64,000 nt of DNA from JAVBJN01 sp031546985. GTDB lineage: Bacteria > Bacteroidota > Bacteroidia > Chitinophagales > Chitinophagaceae. A model generated the notes under the pieces. It had not been told where the DNA came from and ran no database searches. It worked only from the letters and a program-made list of their open reading frames with translations. Position 1 is the stretch's first letter, and each line of letters begins with the position of its first letter. Of this stretch, positions 7,330 to 16,494 are shown piece by piece. The DNA lies in NCBI GenBank assembly GCA_031546985.1, contig JAVBJN010000020.1:1-64000 (forward strand), in the 5' to 3' direction. Position numbers and translations under genes: made by a program.

Positions 7330-9714
7330 CTATTTGGTTTTTGAGGTTCTTTTGGCCGGGGCTGCTGCTTTTACACTAGCCTTGGCCGGTTTGGCTGCCT
7401 TAGCCGCCGTTTTTTTGTTCATTTCGTTTTGCTCCTGCACTTTCTCACATTTGATCTGCGCATCTACCACCGCGATAGATACCATATTTACAATCTGGCG
7501 AATGGTACTGCCCAGTTGCAGCATGTGCACCGATTTTTTGATACCCAGCAAAATGGGGCCTACCGCTTCTACATTGCCCAGCTCCATAAGCAGGTTATAG
7601 GCAATATTACCCGCAGCAAGATTAGGGAAAATAAGGATATTAGGCGATTCGTCCTCGAGCGAGGTAAAGGGGTAATTCTCTTTCAGCAGTTCTTTATTAA
7701 ATGCCACACTACCCTGCACCTCACCGTCTACACTCAGTTCGGGATATTTTTCGTTCAGTATGTTTACCGCATCGCGCACCTTACGGGCCTCATCGAGATT
7801 GCTGCTGCCAAAATTGGAATAAGACAGCATAGCCACTTTGGGGTTCACATTAAAATGCGATACCACCCTGGCGGTAAGCCGTGTAATATCTACCAGTTCA
7901 TCGGCAGTGGGGTTTTCGTTAATGGTGGTATCTGCAAAGCAAACCGGACCTTTTTTGGTAAGCATCAGGTACATACCAGCTATCTTTTGCACATTGTCCT
8001 GCTTGCCTATTACTTCCAGCGCCGGGCGTATAGTATCGGGATACTTGCGGGTAAGACCTGAAATAAGTGCGTCGGCCTCGCCGGTTTCTACCATCATACA
8101 ACCAAAATAGTTGCGCTCGCGCATAATCTTTTTGGCTTCGTAGAGGTTGTAACCCCTGCGTTTGCGTTTCTCAAAAAACAGCTCGCCAAAATGGTTGCGT
8201 TTTTCTTCCATTTCCTCACTGCGCGGATCTATGATGGTAACGCCGTTCATATCCAGCTCATGCTCCGCAATCAGTTTTTCGATCTTTTTACGGTTGCCCA
8301 GCAATACCGGAATGGCTATACCATCGTCTTTGGCGATTTGCGCGGCTTTGAGGGTTTTAAAGTTTTCGGCCTCGGCAAATACCACACGTTTGGGGTTTTG
8401 CTTGGCTTTATTGGTTATAACCCGGAGTATGTTTTCGTCCTGGCCCAGGCGCTTGTTCAGCTCTTCTTCGTAAGCCTTCCAGTCTTTGATCTGCTTGCGG
8501 GCCACACCGGTTTTGATAGCGGCACGTGCCACTGCCGGCGATACCGTGCTCAGCAAGCGCGGGTCCATCGGTTTAGGAATGATATAGGTAGGGCCAAAAC
8601 GCAGGTTTTTCTCACTGTACGCCATATTTACGAGATCGGGCACCGGCTTTTTGGCCAGTTCTGCCAGAGCGTATACCGCAGCCAGTTTCATGGCTTCGTT
8701 AATACCCGTAGCCCTTACATCGAGCGCCCCCCGGAAAATGTAGGGAAAGCCCAGCACATTGTTTACCTGGTTGGGATAGTCGCTGCGGCCAGTGGCCATA
8801 ATAATATCGGGACGGGCAGCAATGGCATCTTCGTAACTGATTTCGGGATCGGGATTGGCCAGCGCAAATACAATGGGCTTGCGGGCCATGCTCTTCACCA
8901 TCTCTGCCGAAAGGATATTGCCCCGGCTAAGGCCTATAAACACATCCGCACCTTTCATAGCCTCTGCGAGCGAAGCTACCTTACGGTCGGTGGCAAATAT
9001 TTTCTTCTGCGCATCGAGGTTTTTACGGTCTTTGGTGATGGCGCCTTTGCTGTCGAACATCACCATGTTTTTAACATTGGCACCCAGCGCCAGGTACAGC
9101 TTGCTGCAACTGATGGCCGAAGCGCCGGCCCCGCTGATGACAAATTTCACCTTCTTAATGTCTTTGCCCACCAGCTCCAGCGCATTGAGCAGCGCCGCCG
9201 ATGATATGATGGCGGTACCGTGCTGGTCGTCGTGCATTACCGGAATGTTCATTTCCTTTTTCAACCGCTCTTCAATCTCAAAACACTCGGGTGCCTTAAT
9301 ATCCTCCAGGTTTATGCCGCCAAAAGTGGGCTCCATGGCTTTAACCACCTGCACAAACTCATCTACATTGCGGCTGCTCAGCTCTATATCGAACACATCA
9401 ATATCGGCGTAGATCTTAAAGAGCAAGCCTTTCCCTTCCATCACAGGCTTGGAGGCTTCGGGGCCAATATCGCCCAGGCCCAGCACAGCGGTACCATTGC
9501 TGATTACCGCAACCAGGTTGCCTTTGGTGGTGTATTTATATACGGATTCGGGGTCTTTTTCAATTTCCAGACATGGCTCGGCCACACCGGGAGAATACGC
9601 CAGTGCCAGATCGCGCTGGGTTTTGGTCTCTTTGGTGGGTACGATCTCAATTTTGCCCGGTCTCCCTTTGGAGTGATACTCCAGGGCATCGTTCTTGCGG
9701 ATCATTTTAGACAT
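7330..9714 (-). CDS. maeB: NADP-dependent malic enzyme (malate dehydrogenase, oxaloacetate-decarboxylating)
   Basis: A 794-residue MaeB-type protein that decarboxylates malate to pyruvate, making NADPH. The malic N-terminal domain carries LAYSPGVAEP (about 39-48) and HDDQHGTA, and is followed by a Rossmann NAD(P) domain with ISGAGASAIS. The C-terminal half (about 430-760) is a phosphotransacetylase-like domain, usually regulatory. The protein ends in an unusual Lys/Ala-rich tail (MNKKTAAKAAKPAKASVK..., about 35 residues) that accounts for its extra length over the usual 750-760. It is the first gene of the run with the Mla-type transporter genes. An in-frame second Met at codon 4 is an alternative start. 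Confidence 0.95.
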   Translation of the reverse strand: MSKMIRKNDALEYHSKGRPGKIEIVPTKETKTQRDLALAYSPGVAEPCLEIEKDPESVYKYTTKGNLVAVISNGTAVLGLGDIGPEASKPVMEGKGLLFKIYADIDVFDIELSSRNVDEFVQVVKAMEPTFGGINLEDIKAPECFEIEERLKKEMNIPVMHDDQHGTAIISSAALLNALELVGKDIKKVKFVISGAGASAISCSKLYLALGANVKNMVMFDSKGAITKDRKNLDAQKKIFATDRKVASLAEAMKGADVFIGLSRGNILSAEMVKSMARKPIVFALANPDPEISYEDAIAARPDIIMATGRSDYPNQVNNVLGFPYIFRGALDVRATGINEAMKLAAVYALAELAKKPVPDLVNMAYSEKNLRFGPTYIIPKPMDPRLLSTVSPAVARAAIKTGVARKQIKDWKAYEEELNKRLGQDENILRVITNKAKQNPKRVVFAEAENFKTLKAAQIAKDDGIAIPVLLGNRKKIEKLIAEHELDMNGVTIIDPRSEEMEEKRNHFGELFFEKRKRRGYNLYEAKKIMRERNYFGCMMVETGEADALISGLTRKYPDTIRPALEVIGKQDNVQKIAGMYLMLTKKGPVCFADTTINENPTADELVDITRLTARVVSHFNVNPKVAMLSYSNFGSSNLDEARKVRDAVNILNEKYPELSVDGEVQGSVAFNKELLKENYPFTSLEDESPNILIFPNLAAGNIAYNLLMELGNVEAVGPILLGIKKSVHMLQLGSTIRQIVNMVSIAVVDAQIKCEKVQEQNEMNKKTAAKAAKPAKASVKAAAPAKRTSKTK

Positions 9715-9825
9715 GTACCATCGTTTATTAAGCCGGAAAATTACAATAAAAATAGGTTAACCTTCTGTTTGCTTTACACGTTATGGTTTAGCTTTTTGCC
9801 TTATCTTGGCCCAAAATTCAGGAAG

Positions 9826-10260
9826 ATGATCCAACGTATTCAATCCATCTGGTTACTGCTGGCAGCATTGTGTGGTGCAGGCGCCATATTTTTTCCGTTT
9901 GCATTACAGGCCACTTCTCCCAAATATACCGAAGTGGTAGACCTTACGCCGCTTACCCCGCTACAGCATATCCCCAGCCTGCTTACCGTTGCAGCCTTTA
10001 TCATATTGTGTGTTGTAGCTATTTTCAGTTATAAAAACAGGAAGGCGCAATTGCGTTTTTGCCTTATAGCAGCTATTGCCGCGCTGGTCACTTTTGTGCT
10101 GGAGTTCTTTAAAGTGCGCCAATCCCTGCAGGACGGCATTAATACCTTTTACCGTTTTGGCATTGTAATGGCGCCGGTTGCGCTGCTTTTTATCGCTATG
10201 GCGATGCAGGGCATCCGCAAAGATGAGAAACTGGTAAAATCGCTGGACCGGTTGAGATAA
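9826..10260 (+). CDS. DUF4293 family membrane protein
   Basis: The product is 144 residues from the ATG at 9826, which gives the usual N-terminus MIQRIQSIWLLLAALCGAG; the longer upstream frame overlaps maeB's promoter and start. It has four hydrophobic segments (about 7-25, 48-66, 74-92, 113-131) and ends in a charged tail, so it is a small integral membrane protein. DUF4293 is confined largely to Bacteroidota and its function is unknown. It is divergent from maeB and convergent with uvrA. Confidence 0.88.
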   Translation: MIQRIQSIWLLLAALCGAGAIFFPFALQATSPKYTEVVDLTPLTPLQHIPSLLTVAAFIILCVVAIFSYKNRKAQLRFCLIAAIAALVTFVLEFFKVRQSLQDGINTFYRFGIVMAPVALLFIAMAMQGIRKDEKLVKSLDRLR

Positions 10261-10274
10261 AAAAACTTACTTAT

Positions 10275-10310
10275 AAAAAGAGGCCACCTGCTAGCAGGTG
10301 GCCTCTTTTT
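10275..10310. terminator. bidirectional terminator between DUF4293 gene and uvrA
   Basis: Arms of 17 bases (10275-10291 and 10294-10310) are perfectly complementary. The GC-rich core GAGGCCACCTGC is bordered by A5 and T5, so it can stop transcription from both convergent genes. Confidence 0.92.
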
Positions 10311-10341
10311 ATTTTATTAGAACTATAAAATTCATCGGTTA

Positions 10342-13143
10342 CTATATATACTTCCCCGTATAACTCTCTTTTACTTTCTTCAACCCTTCTGGCAGCCCTT
10401 CGTACAGGATTTCTCCGCCGCCTTCGCCACCTTCGGGGCCCAGGTCTATTACCCAGTCTGCGGCTTTAATTACATCGGTATTGTGCTCAATAACCAATAT
10501 ACTGTGGCCTTGCTCTATTAGCGCATGGAAAGAATTGAGCAGTTTATTAATGTCGTGGAAGTGCAGACCCGTAGTAGGCTCATCAAAAATAAACAGGATA
10601 TGCCCCTGTGCTTTTCCTTTACCCAGAAACGAAGCCAGTTTTACCCTTTGCGCTTCGCCGCCACTCAGGGTATCGCTGCTCTGGCCCAGTTTTACATAAC
10701 CCAGTCCCACATTGCTCAAGGGTTGAATCTTGCGGGCTACTTCTTTTTCGTCTTTAAAGAATTCGATGGCTTCATCTACGCTCAGCTCCAATACATCGTA
10801 AATGCTCTTGCCCCGGTAAGTTACTTCCAGCACTTCGTCCTTAAACCGTTTACCGCCACAGCTTTCGCAGGTGAGGTGCACATCGGCCAGGAACTGCATT
10901 TCTACTACCACTTCGCCTTCGCCCTTACAGGTTTCGCAACGGCCGCCCTCTACGTTAAAAGAGAAGTGCTTGGGTGCAAAACCCCGCATTTTGGCCAGCG
11001 GTTGCTTGGCAAACAGGTCACGTATCTCGTCGTAGGCTTTGATGTAAGTAACCGGGTTAGATCGGCTCGATTTACCAATCGGGTTCTGGTCTACCATCTC
11101 TACCTGTGTAATGCTGTCGATATCGCCACCAATGGAAGTGTGCGCGCCTACTTTATCGGCATACTCCCCCTTCAGCTTCATTAGCGCAGGGTAAAGAATC
11201 TGTTTTACCAGCGTTGTTTTACCAGAACCACTTACGCCGCTTACCACGCACAATACATTGAGTGGAAATTTGGCATCTACATGTTTCAGGTTGTTCTGCC
11301 GGGCGCCCTCTACCGTAATACTTTGGGTCCATTTACGCTTTACCTTAGGCACGTCTATTTTGAGTTTACCACTCAGGTATTTACCCGTCAGGCTGTCTTT
11401 ATCCGTTAATATTTGCTCATAATTGCCGCTAAAAATCACTTCTCCACCCAGGTGGCTGGCCAGCGGGCCCATATCTATAATATGATCGGCCTCCAGCATC
11501 ATTTGCTCATCATGCTCTACCACCACTACGGTATTGCCCAGATCGCGCAGGTTTTTCAATACCCCTATCAAACGGTGGGTATCACGGGCATGCAGTCCAA
11601 TGCTTGGCTCATCCAGGATGTACAAGGAATTGGTAAGGTTGCTACCCAGTGAGCGGGTAAGTTGTATACGCTGGCTCTCCCCACCCGAAAGGCTATTGGC
11701 CAGGCGGTTGAGGGTTAAATAACCTAAACCTACATCGAGCAAGGTTTTGAGCCGCTGGTTAATCTCGATAAGAATACGCTTGGCAATAAATGCACGGTGC
11801 TTATCCAGCTTGAGGCCGGCAAACCAATCGGTAAGGTCCTGCACGGGCATCAACACCAGGTTGGCAATGGTTTTATCTTCAATCTTTACATACAGCGCTT
11901 CTTTACGCAAGCGGCTGCCTTCGCACTCCGGGCAGGCGGTACGGCCACGGTAGCGGCTTTGCATTACACGGTATTGCACCTTGTACAGGTTTTGCTCCAC
12001 CATCGCAAAGAAATCGTTAATGCCACTTACATGACTACCGCCTTTCCACAAAAAGCGGTATTGCTCCGGCGTAAGGTCTTTTACCGGTTTATGTACCGGA
12101 AAATCGGCTTTGGCCGCACCACGTATAAAAGCATCTCTCCACTCGCCCATCTTTTCGCCACGCCAGCAGGCCACCGCACCATCAAACACACTCAGGCGGC
12201 GATCGGGTATCACCAGGTCTTCATCTATACCCAGCACCTGGCCAAAACCTTCGCAGGTGGGGCAGGCGCCGTATGGGTTGTTGGAAGAAAACAGGTTGGG
12301 GATCGGTTCTTCAAACTTCATACCGTCCATCTCGAACCGGTTGTTGAACCCTTCTGTCTTTTCGCCATCTATCTCCAGCAGGCAATCGCCTTCACTTTCG
12401 TAAAAAGCAGTTAAAATACTATCCGACAAGCGGTGCAGGTCTTCTTCTTCAAAAGCCTTTACCACAATACGGTCTATCAGCACATAAGATTTGGCAGGCA
12501 AAGTAAGCGCTTCGGCTTCGAGCAGCTCTTCGATGCGCTGCACACCATTCCATGGACTTTTTTTATCGGTAACATAAATACGTGTAAAACCCTTCTGCAT
12601 CAATATGTTGAGCGCGGCTTTCACCTCGCCTTCCTGCTGTAAAGGCACCAGTATGAGCACTTTAGTTTTAACGGGTAGTTTCTGAATATAATCCACCACA
12701 TCGCTCACTTCATCTTTCTTTACCGCCCTGCCCGATACCGGCGAGTAGGTAATGCCTGCCCGGGCAAAGAACAGCCGCAGGTAATCGTAAATCTCCGTCA
12801 TGGAGCCTACAGTAGACCTCGACGTACGGGTTACCACCTTTTGCTCAATGGCAATGGCGGGGCATAGTCCTTTAATATAATCTACATCGGGTTTGTTCAT
12901 CCGCACCAAGAACTGGCGGGCATATGCGCTGAGGCTCTCCGCATAGCGGCGCTGGCCTTCGGCAAACAAAGTATCGATGGTTAAGGACGACTTGCCCGAA
13001 CCCGATACGCCGGTTACCACTACCAGCTTATTGCGCGGAATGCTTACTTCTACATTCTTAAGATTGTGTACCCGTGCGCCTTTTATATAGATCTGATCCT
13101 GCATAGACTCTAATGCAGGTGCTGTTTTTTTACTTTTTGCCAT
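10342..13143 (-). CDS. uvrA: excinuclease ABC subunit UvrA
   Basis: UvrA, the DNA-damage recognition ATPase of nucleotide excision repair. The chosen start MAKSKK at 13143 gives 933 residues; an ATG four codons upstream (13155) is also in frame. Two ABC ATPase units are visible: Walker A GVSGSGKSS near the N-terminus and SGVSGSGKTTL in the second half, with signatures NSLSGGESQR and DTLSGGEAQR, each followed by a DEPS/DEPT Walker B. Zinc-binding Cys pairs are present (CPTCEGFG, CPECEGSR, CETCKGEG...CESCGGKRF). Length is normal for the family. It shares a terminator with the DUF4293 gene. Confidence 0.98.
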   Translation of the reverse strand: MAKSKKTAPALESMQDQIYIKGARVHNLKNVEVSIPRNKLVVVTGVSGSGKSSLTIDTLFAEGQRRYAESLSAYARQFLVRMNKPDVDYIKGLCPAIAIEQKVVTRTSRSTVGSMTEIYDYLRLFFARAGITYSPVSGRAVKKDEVSDVVDYIQKLPVKTKVLILVPLQQEGEVKAALNILMQKGFTRIYVTDKKSPWNGVQRIEELLEAEALTLPAKSYVLIDRIVVKAFEEEDLHRLSDSILTAFYESEGDCLLEIDGEKTEGFNNRFEMDGMKFEEPIPNLFSSNNPYGACPTCEGFGQVLGIDEDLVIPDRRLSVFDGAVACWRGEKMGEWRDAFIRGAAKADFPVHKPVKDLTPEQYRFLWKGGSHVSGINDFFAMVEQNLYKVQYRVMQSRYRGRTACPECEGSRLRKEALYVKIEDKTIANLVLMPVQDLTDWFAGLKLDKHRAFIAKRILIEINQRLKTLLDVGLGYLTLNRLANSLSGGESQRIQLTRSLGSNLTNSLYILDEPSIGLHARDTHRLIGVLKNLRDLGNTVVVVEHDEQMMLEADHIIDMGPLASHLGGEVIFSGNYEQILTDKDSLTGKYLSGKLKIDVPKVKRKWTQSITVEGARQNNLKHVDAKFPLNVLCVVSGVSGSGKTTLVKQILYPALMKLKGEYADKVGAHTSIGGDIDSITQVEMVDQNPIGKSSRSNPVTYIKAYDEIRDLFAKQPLAKMRGFAPKHFSFNVEGGRCETCKGEGEVVVEMQFLADVHLTCESCGGKRFKDEVLEVTYRGKSIYDVLELSVDEAIEFFKDEKEVARKIQPLSNVGLGYVKLGQSSDTLSGGEAQRVKLASFLGKGKAQGHILFIFDEPTTGLHFHDINKLLNSFHALIEQGHSILVIEHNTDVIKAADWVIDLGPEGGEGGGEILYEGLPEGLKKVKESYTGKYI

Positions 13144-13155
13144 AATGAACTCCAA

Positions 13156-13496
13156 AAAGCGATGCTACGCTTTAATCTGCAAATTTGTGGATACCTTTTG
13201 AAAAAACCATCTTCTATTTGAAATGCGGGGCAAACGCAAAGCGTTTTAAAATATATGTCAGAGAATTATCACTTTTTTAACAATCGCCCCAACCTTATGT
13301 ATTGAATGCTCGTCTTATATCTACAACCGGCCTTTGAAATGTTTAAGACGAACTACTATTTTTCGTTTTTTTCATATCTTACCGGGAAATAACACAAGTT
13401 TAACGCCACAAATTGCACTTATTATAAGATAAACTTTTACACCTAGACATTTGACCTATTACATACTGATTCTTGTACATCTAAAGGGTGAAGTTT
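13156..13496. other. intergenic region between uvrA and sigma factor gene
   Basis: About 340 bases separate the divergent uvrA and sigma factor genes. Apart from the promoter candidate at 13333-13364, I see no gene, strong hairpin or repeat. The sigma factor leader would be long, about 125 bases. Confidence 0.5.
13333..13364 (+). promoter_or_regulatory. candidate promoter of the sigma factor gene
   Basis: TTTG (13333-13336), a 20-base spacer and TATTTTTC (13357-13364) match the Bacteroidota consensus except for the final base of the -7 box. Confidence 0.4.
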
Positions 13497-14078
13497 ATGC
13501 AAACAATGCTGCAATTGAACGATCAACAATTGATTGAACTGTTCCTGAAAGGGAAGGAAGAGGCTTTACAGGCGCTTATCAACAAATACAAAGACAGGGT
13601 TTACACCTCTATATACCTGATTGTGAAAGACAAATATCTTGCCGAAGATATTTTTCAGGACACTTTTCTTAAAGCTATCCAAACCATTCGTAACGGTAAA
13701 TACAACGAGCAGGGCATGTTCCTGGCCTGGCTCATGCGTATCTCCCACAACCTGTGTGTAGATCACTTCCGCAAAATGAAAAAAATGCCGGGTGTAACTA
13801 CTGCCGACGGACAAGATATTTTTGCACTGCTGCCCTTTACCGATCAGAACGTAGAAGATAAGATCATGCGCCGCCAATCGCACGAGCGGGTGCGCAAGAT
13901 GCTGGAGTTCCTGCCAGAAGAGCAACGCGAGGTGGTGATTCTGCGCATTTTCTCCGATCTGAGCTTTAAAGAGATTGCAGCCCTTACCAATGTAAGCATC
14001 AATACCGCCCTGGGCCGTATGCGTTACGGACTTATAAACCTGCGTAAACTGATGCTCGAAAAACAGATTACTTTATAA
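13497..14078 (+). CDS. RNA polymerase sigma factor, sigma-70/ECF family
   Basis: A 193-residue protein from the ATG at 13497; the frame extends three codons to a GTG at 13488, which I consider less likely. Region 2 is clear (DRVYTSIYLIVKDKYLAEDIFQDTF, then WLMRISHNLCVDHFRK), and region 4 follows (FLPEEQREVVILRIFSDLSFKEIAALTNVSINTALGRMRYGLINLRK). This closely resembles a widely conserved Bacteroidota sigma factor that is not linked to an anti-sigma gene. No anti-sigma gene lies beside it here. It is followed by a strong terminator, so it is probably monocistronic. Confidence 0.93.
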   Translation: MQTMLQLNDQQLIELFLKGKEEALQALINKYKDRVYTSIYLIVKDKYLAEDIFQDTFLKAIQTIRNGKYNEQGMFLAWLMRISHNLCVDHFRKMKKMPGVTTADGQDIFALLPFTDQNVEDKIMRRQSHERVRKMLEFLPEEQREVVILRIFSDLSFKEIAALTNVSINTALGRMRYGLINLRKLMLEKQITL

Positions 14079-14100
14079 CTACGGATTTCGGGTTATATTT

Positions 14101-14131
14101 AAATGCGAATCGTGATTGATTCGCATTTTTT
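14101..14131 (+). terminator. terminator of the sigma factor gene
   Basis: Arms AAATGCGAATC (14101-14111) and GATTCGCATTT (14118-14128) are perfectly complementary around a 6-base loop, followed by more T residues. Confidence 0.88.
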
Positions 14132-14159
14132 GTTTTACTTGGATGATTGTTAGCTTAAT

Positions 14160-16247
14160 ATGAGTATTCAATTGGCTTATTCGGCATGGTGGATACTGGT
14201 GTGCCTGCTGGCCGGCTTAGCCCTGGCAGCATTACTGTACTACTCCAGACCCGACCACAATATTTCGAAGAAACTGCGCTTGCTGCTGGCCTCCTTACGG
14301 GGCCTGGGCATTGCCATACTGTGTTTTCTGCTGCTGAGCCCGTTTCTTAAACTGAACCGGAACCAAACGCAAAAGCCCGCTGTAATTCTGCTGCAGGACA
14401 ATTCCCTATCGGTAGGCCGCCATTGGGCTGGTACCGACAGTACCGTATACCTGAAACAGTGGCAAGACCTGAAAAAGAAACTGCAAGCGGATTTTGATGT
14501 AACGGATTACCGTTTCGGACAATCGTTGCAGGCAGGCGGCACACCCGATTTTAAAGACCCCATCACCAATATAGACGAAGCGCTGGACGAAGCTACCGGC
14601 AAAACCGCTTTGCAGGACAATGTGGCCATTATACTGGCTTCGGATGGGTTGTTTAACGAAGGGGCCGATCCGGCTTTTCGCAACTACCCTTTTTCGGGCA
14701 GCCTGTATACCCTGGCTTTGGGCGATACCACGGCACAAAAAGACAGCCGCATTGCGCAGGCATTGTACAATAAAGTAGTAAACCTGGGCGACCGCTTTAC
14801 CATCAAAGCCGACCTGGTAGCGACCGGGCTGGGCAATGAGAGCAGCACTTTTTCTGTTTTTCACCACAATGCGGGCAAGACCGTTTTCAGCAAAGCGGTA
14901 ACCTACCAGGGCAACCGTTTTACCACCGCTGCCGAAATGGTGCTGGATGCACCCAAAAGCGGGCTCCAGCATTACACCCTCACCCTCCAACCGGTTGCCG
15001 GCGAAATCAATACCTCCAACAACAAGCTGGATGTGTTTATAGAGGTAACGGAACAAAAACAACGCATACTTATTGCGGGCGCTGCACCCCACCCCGATAT
15101 TGCAGCCCTCAAAGCTGCTTTGTCGGTAAACAAACAAAACGAAATTACTATCAAAACCGGCGACGAACTGCCAGCTTCGGCGACGGGTTACGACCTGATT
15201 ATTGCGCACCAGCTGCCTTCGGTATCGCAACCAGCAGGCGCGCTTTTTAACAGCATTAAACAAACCAATACATCGGTATGGTTTATTACCGGCTTGCAAA
15301 GCCAGTTAAACCTGCTCAATACCGTTCAGCAAGCCGCAGGCTTTGCCAATGTAAAAGGATTGAGCAATGATGCATTTGCACAGCTAAACCCCAACTTCAG
15401 CTACTTTACGTTACCGCCGGGCAGCGCTGCTGACCTCGCCAAACTACCGCCGCTTACCAGCCCCTTTGCCGATATTAAAGCCGGAGGTGGCAGCCAGGTA
15501 TTGCTTACCCAGAAAATTGGCAATGTAGCTACGCAAAATCCTTTGTTCATTTTACAGGTGCAGGGCAACCAGCGCGTGGGTATATTGGCAGGCGAGGGCT
15601 TGTGGCGCTGGCGCATGCACGACTACCTGCAACACCAGAACTACCAGCTTACCAACGATATTATTCAAAAAGCAGTGCAATTGCTAGCGGCTAAAAAAGA
15701 CCAACGCAAGTTTCGGGTATCGCCTTCCAAACTGGTGTTCTCCGATATTGAACCGGTGGTGCTGAACGGGGAATTGTATAACGACAACAACGAACTTATT
15801 AATACAGCCCAGGCCACCGTTACCCTGCGCGACAGCAGCGGCAAAGCCTACCCTTACGACCTTATTAAAACAGAAGCGGCCTATACCGTAAACACCGGCG
15901 CTCTGGCCCCCGGCAATTACACCTTTGAAGCCACCACCAATATGGCGGGCAAAAAGCTGAACGCCAGCGGTGCGTTTACCGTAATTCATACAGAGCCTGA
16001 GTTGTTGCAAACCACCGCCAACCATCGGTTGTTGTACCAACTATCGCAGCAGTATGATGGCAAAATATTCTACCCTTCTCAAACAGAACAACTCTACCAG
16101 GCCATTAAACAAAATCCCAGGCTGAAACCGGTGCTTAAACAACAAAAAGAAAGCAATCCGCTTATAGACTGGAAATGGCTTTTTGCAATACTGGTACTCA
16201 TTTTTGGTACCGAATGGCTGCTGCGCAAAAGAAACGGGCTGTACTGA
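14160..16247 (+). CDS. VWA-like membrane protein
   Basis: A 695-residue protein with two N-terminal membrane segments (about 9-29 and 39-61), a long extracytoplasmic region and a C-terminal membrane segment (about 671-688) followed by the charged tail LLRKRNGLY. The von Willebrand A-like start is ILLQDNSLSVG, with a D-x-S-like metal site (D80, S82), and IILASDGLFNEGADP follows further on. Later parts look like immunoglobulin-type repeats. The layout fits a Bacteroidota family of BatA/CoxE-like membrane proteins of unknown role. It stands between a terminator and the SPFH gene. Confidence 0.8.
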   Translation: MSIQLAYSAWWILVCLLAGLALAALLYYSRPDHNISKKLRLLLASLRGLGIAILCFLLLSPFLKLNRNQTQKPAVILLQDNSLSVGRHWAGTDSTVYLKQWQDLKKKLQADFDVTDYRFGQSLQAGGTPDFKDPITNIDEALDEATGKTALQDNVAIILASDGLFNEGADPAFRNYPFSGSLYTLALGDTTAQKDSRIAQALYNKVVNLGDRFTIKADLVATGLGNESSTFSVFHHNAGKTVFSKAVTYQGNRFTTAAEMVLDAPKSGLQHYTLTLQPVAGEINTSNNKLDVFIEVTEQKQRILIAGAAPHPDIAALKAALSVNKQNEITIKTGDELPASATGYDLIIAHQLPSVSQPAGALFNSIKQTNTSVWFITGLQSQLNLLNTVQQAAGFANVKGLSNDAFAQLNPNFSYFTLPPGSAADLAKLPPLTSPFADIKAGGGSQVLLTQKIGNVATQNPLFILQVQGNQRVGILAGEGLWRWRMHDYLQHQNYQLTNDIIQKAVQLLAAKKDQRKFRVSPSKLVFSDIEPVVLNGELYNDNNELINTAQATVTLRDSSGKAYPYDLIKTEAAYTVNTGALAPGNYTFEATTNMAGKKLNASGAFTVIHTEPELLQTTANHRLLYQLSQQYDGKIFYPSQTEQLYQAIKQNPRLKPVLKQQKESNPLIDWKWLFAILVLIFGTEWLLRKRNGLY

Positions 16248-16290
16248 TGTCTGATCGCAGATGTAATGATCGCAGATTTTTCCAGCGCGA
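16248..16290. repeat. degenerate GATCGCAGAT-type intergenic repeat
   Basis: Tandem words CTGATCGCAGAT and ATGATCGCAGAT occur directly after the stop codon at 16247, followed by TTTTTCCAGCGCGAGAAA. Similar sequences occur at 19786-19815, 41768-41797 and 46901-47003, always between genes. Confidence 0.55.
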
Positions 16291-16468
16291 GAAATAATGA
16301 CACATCACCACAACCCAGCATAATAATTGTATCGGGCAGGGTAACGCTTGCCAGAGACTCCGCCTTGCGCTTTGTTTTCTTCCCGCACCGGGCAAATCAG
16401 ATATCAGCCAATCATACCTCAAAAATTGTGGTTCCTTGTGTTTGTTTCATACGGATGCCCCAAATCAC

Positions 16469-16476
16469 TATCTTTG
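16469..16476 (+). promoter_or_regulatory. -7 box for the SPFH gene
   Basis: TATCTTTG matches TAnnTTTG and lies 18 bases before the ATG at 16495, supporting that start. I see no good -33 TTG at normal spacing. Confidence 0.5.
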
Positions 16477-16494
16477 AAAAAAACCGTTTTATTT

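Noticed and set aside
7429..9204. Several plus-strand ORFs (up to about 337 codons) opposite maeB
   Set aside because: They are antisense shadows of a well-supported enzyme; the products have low-complexity, non-family composition and no start context.
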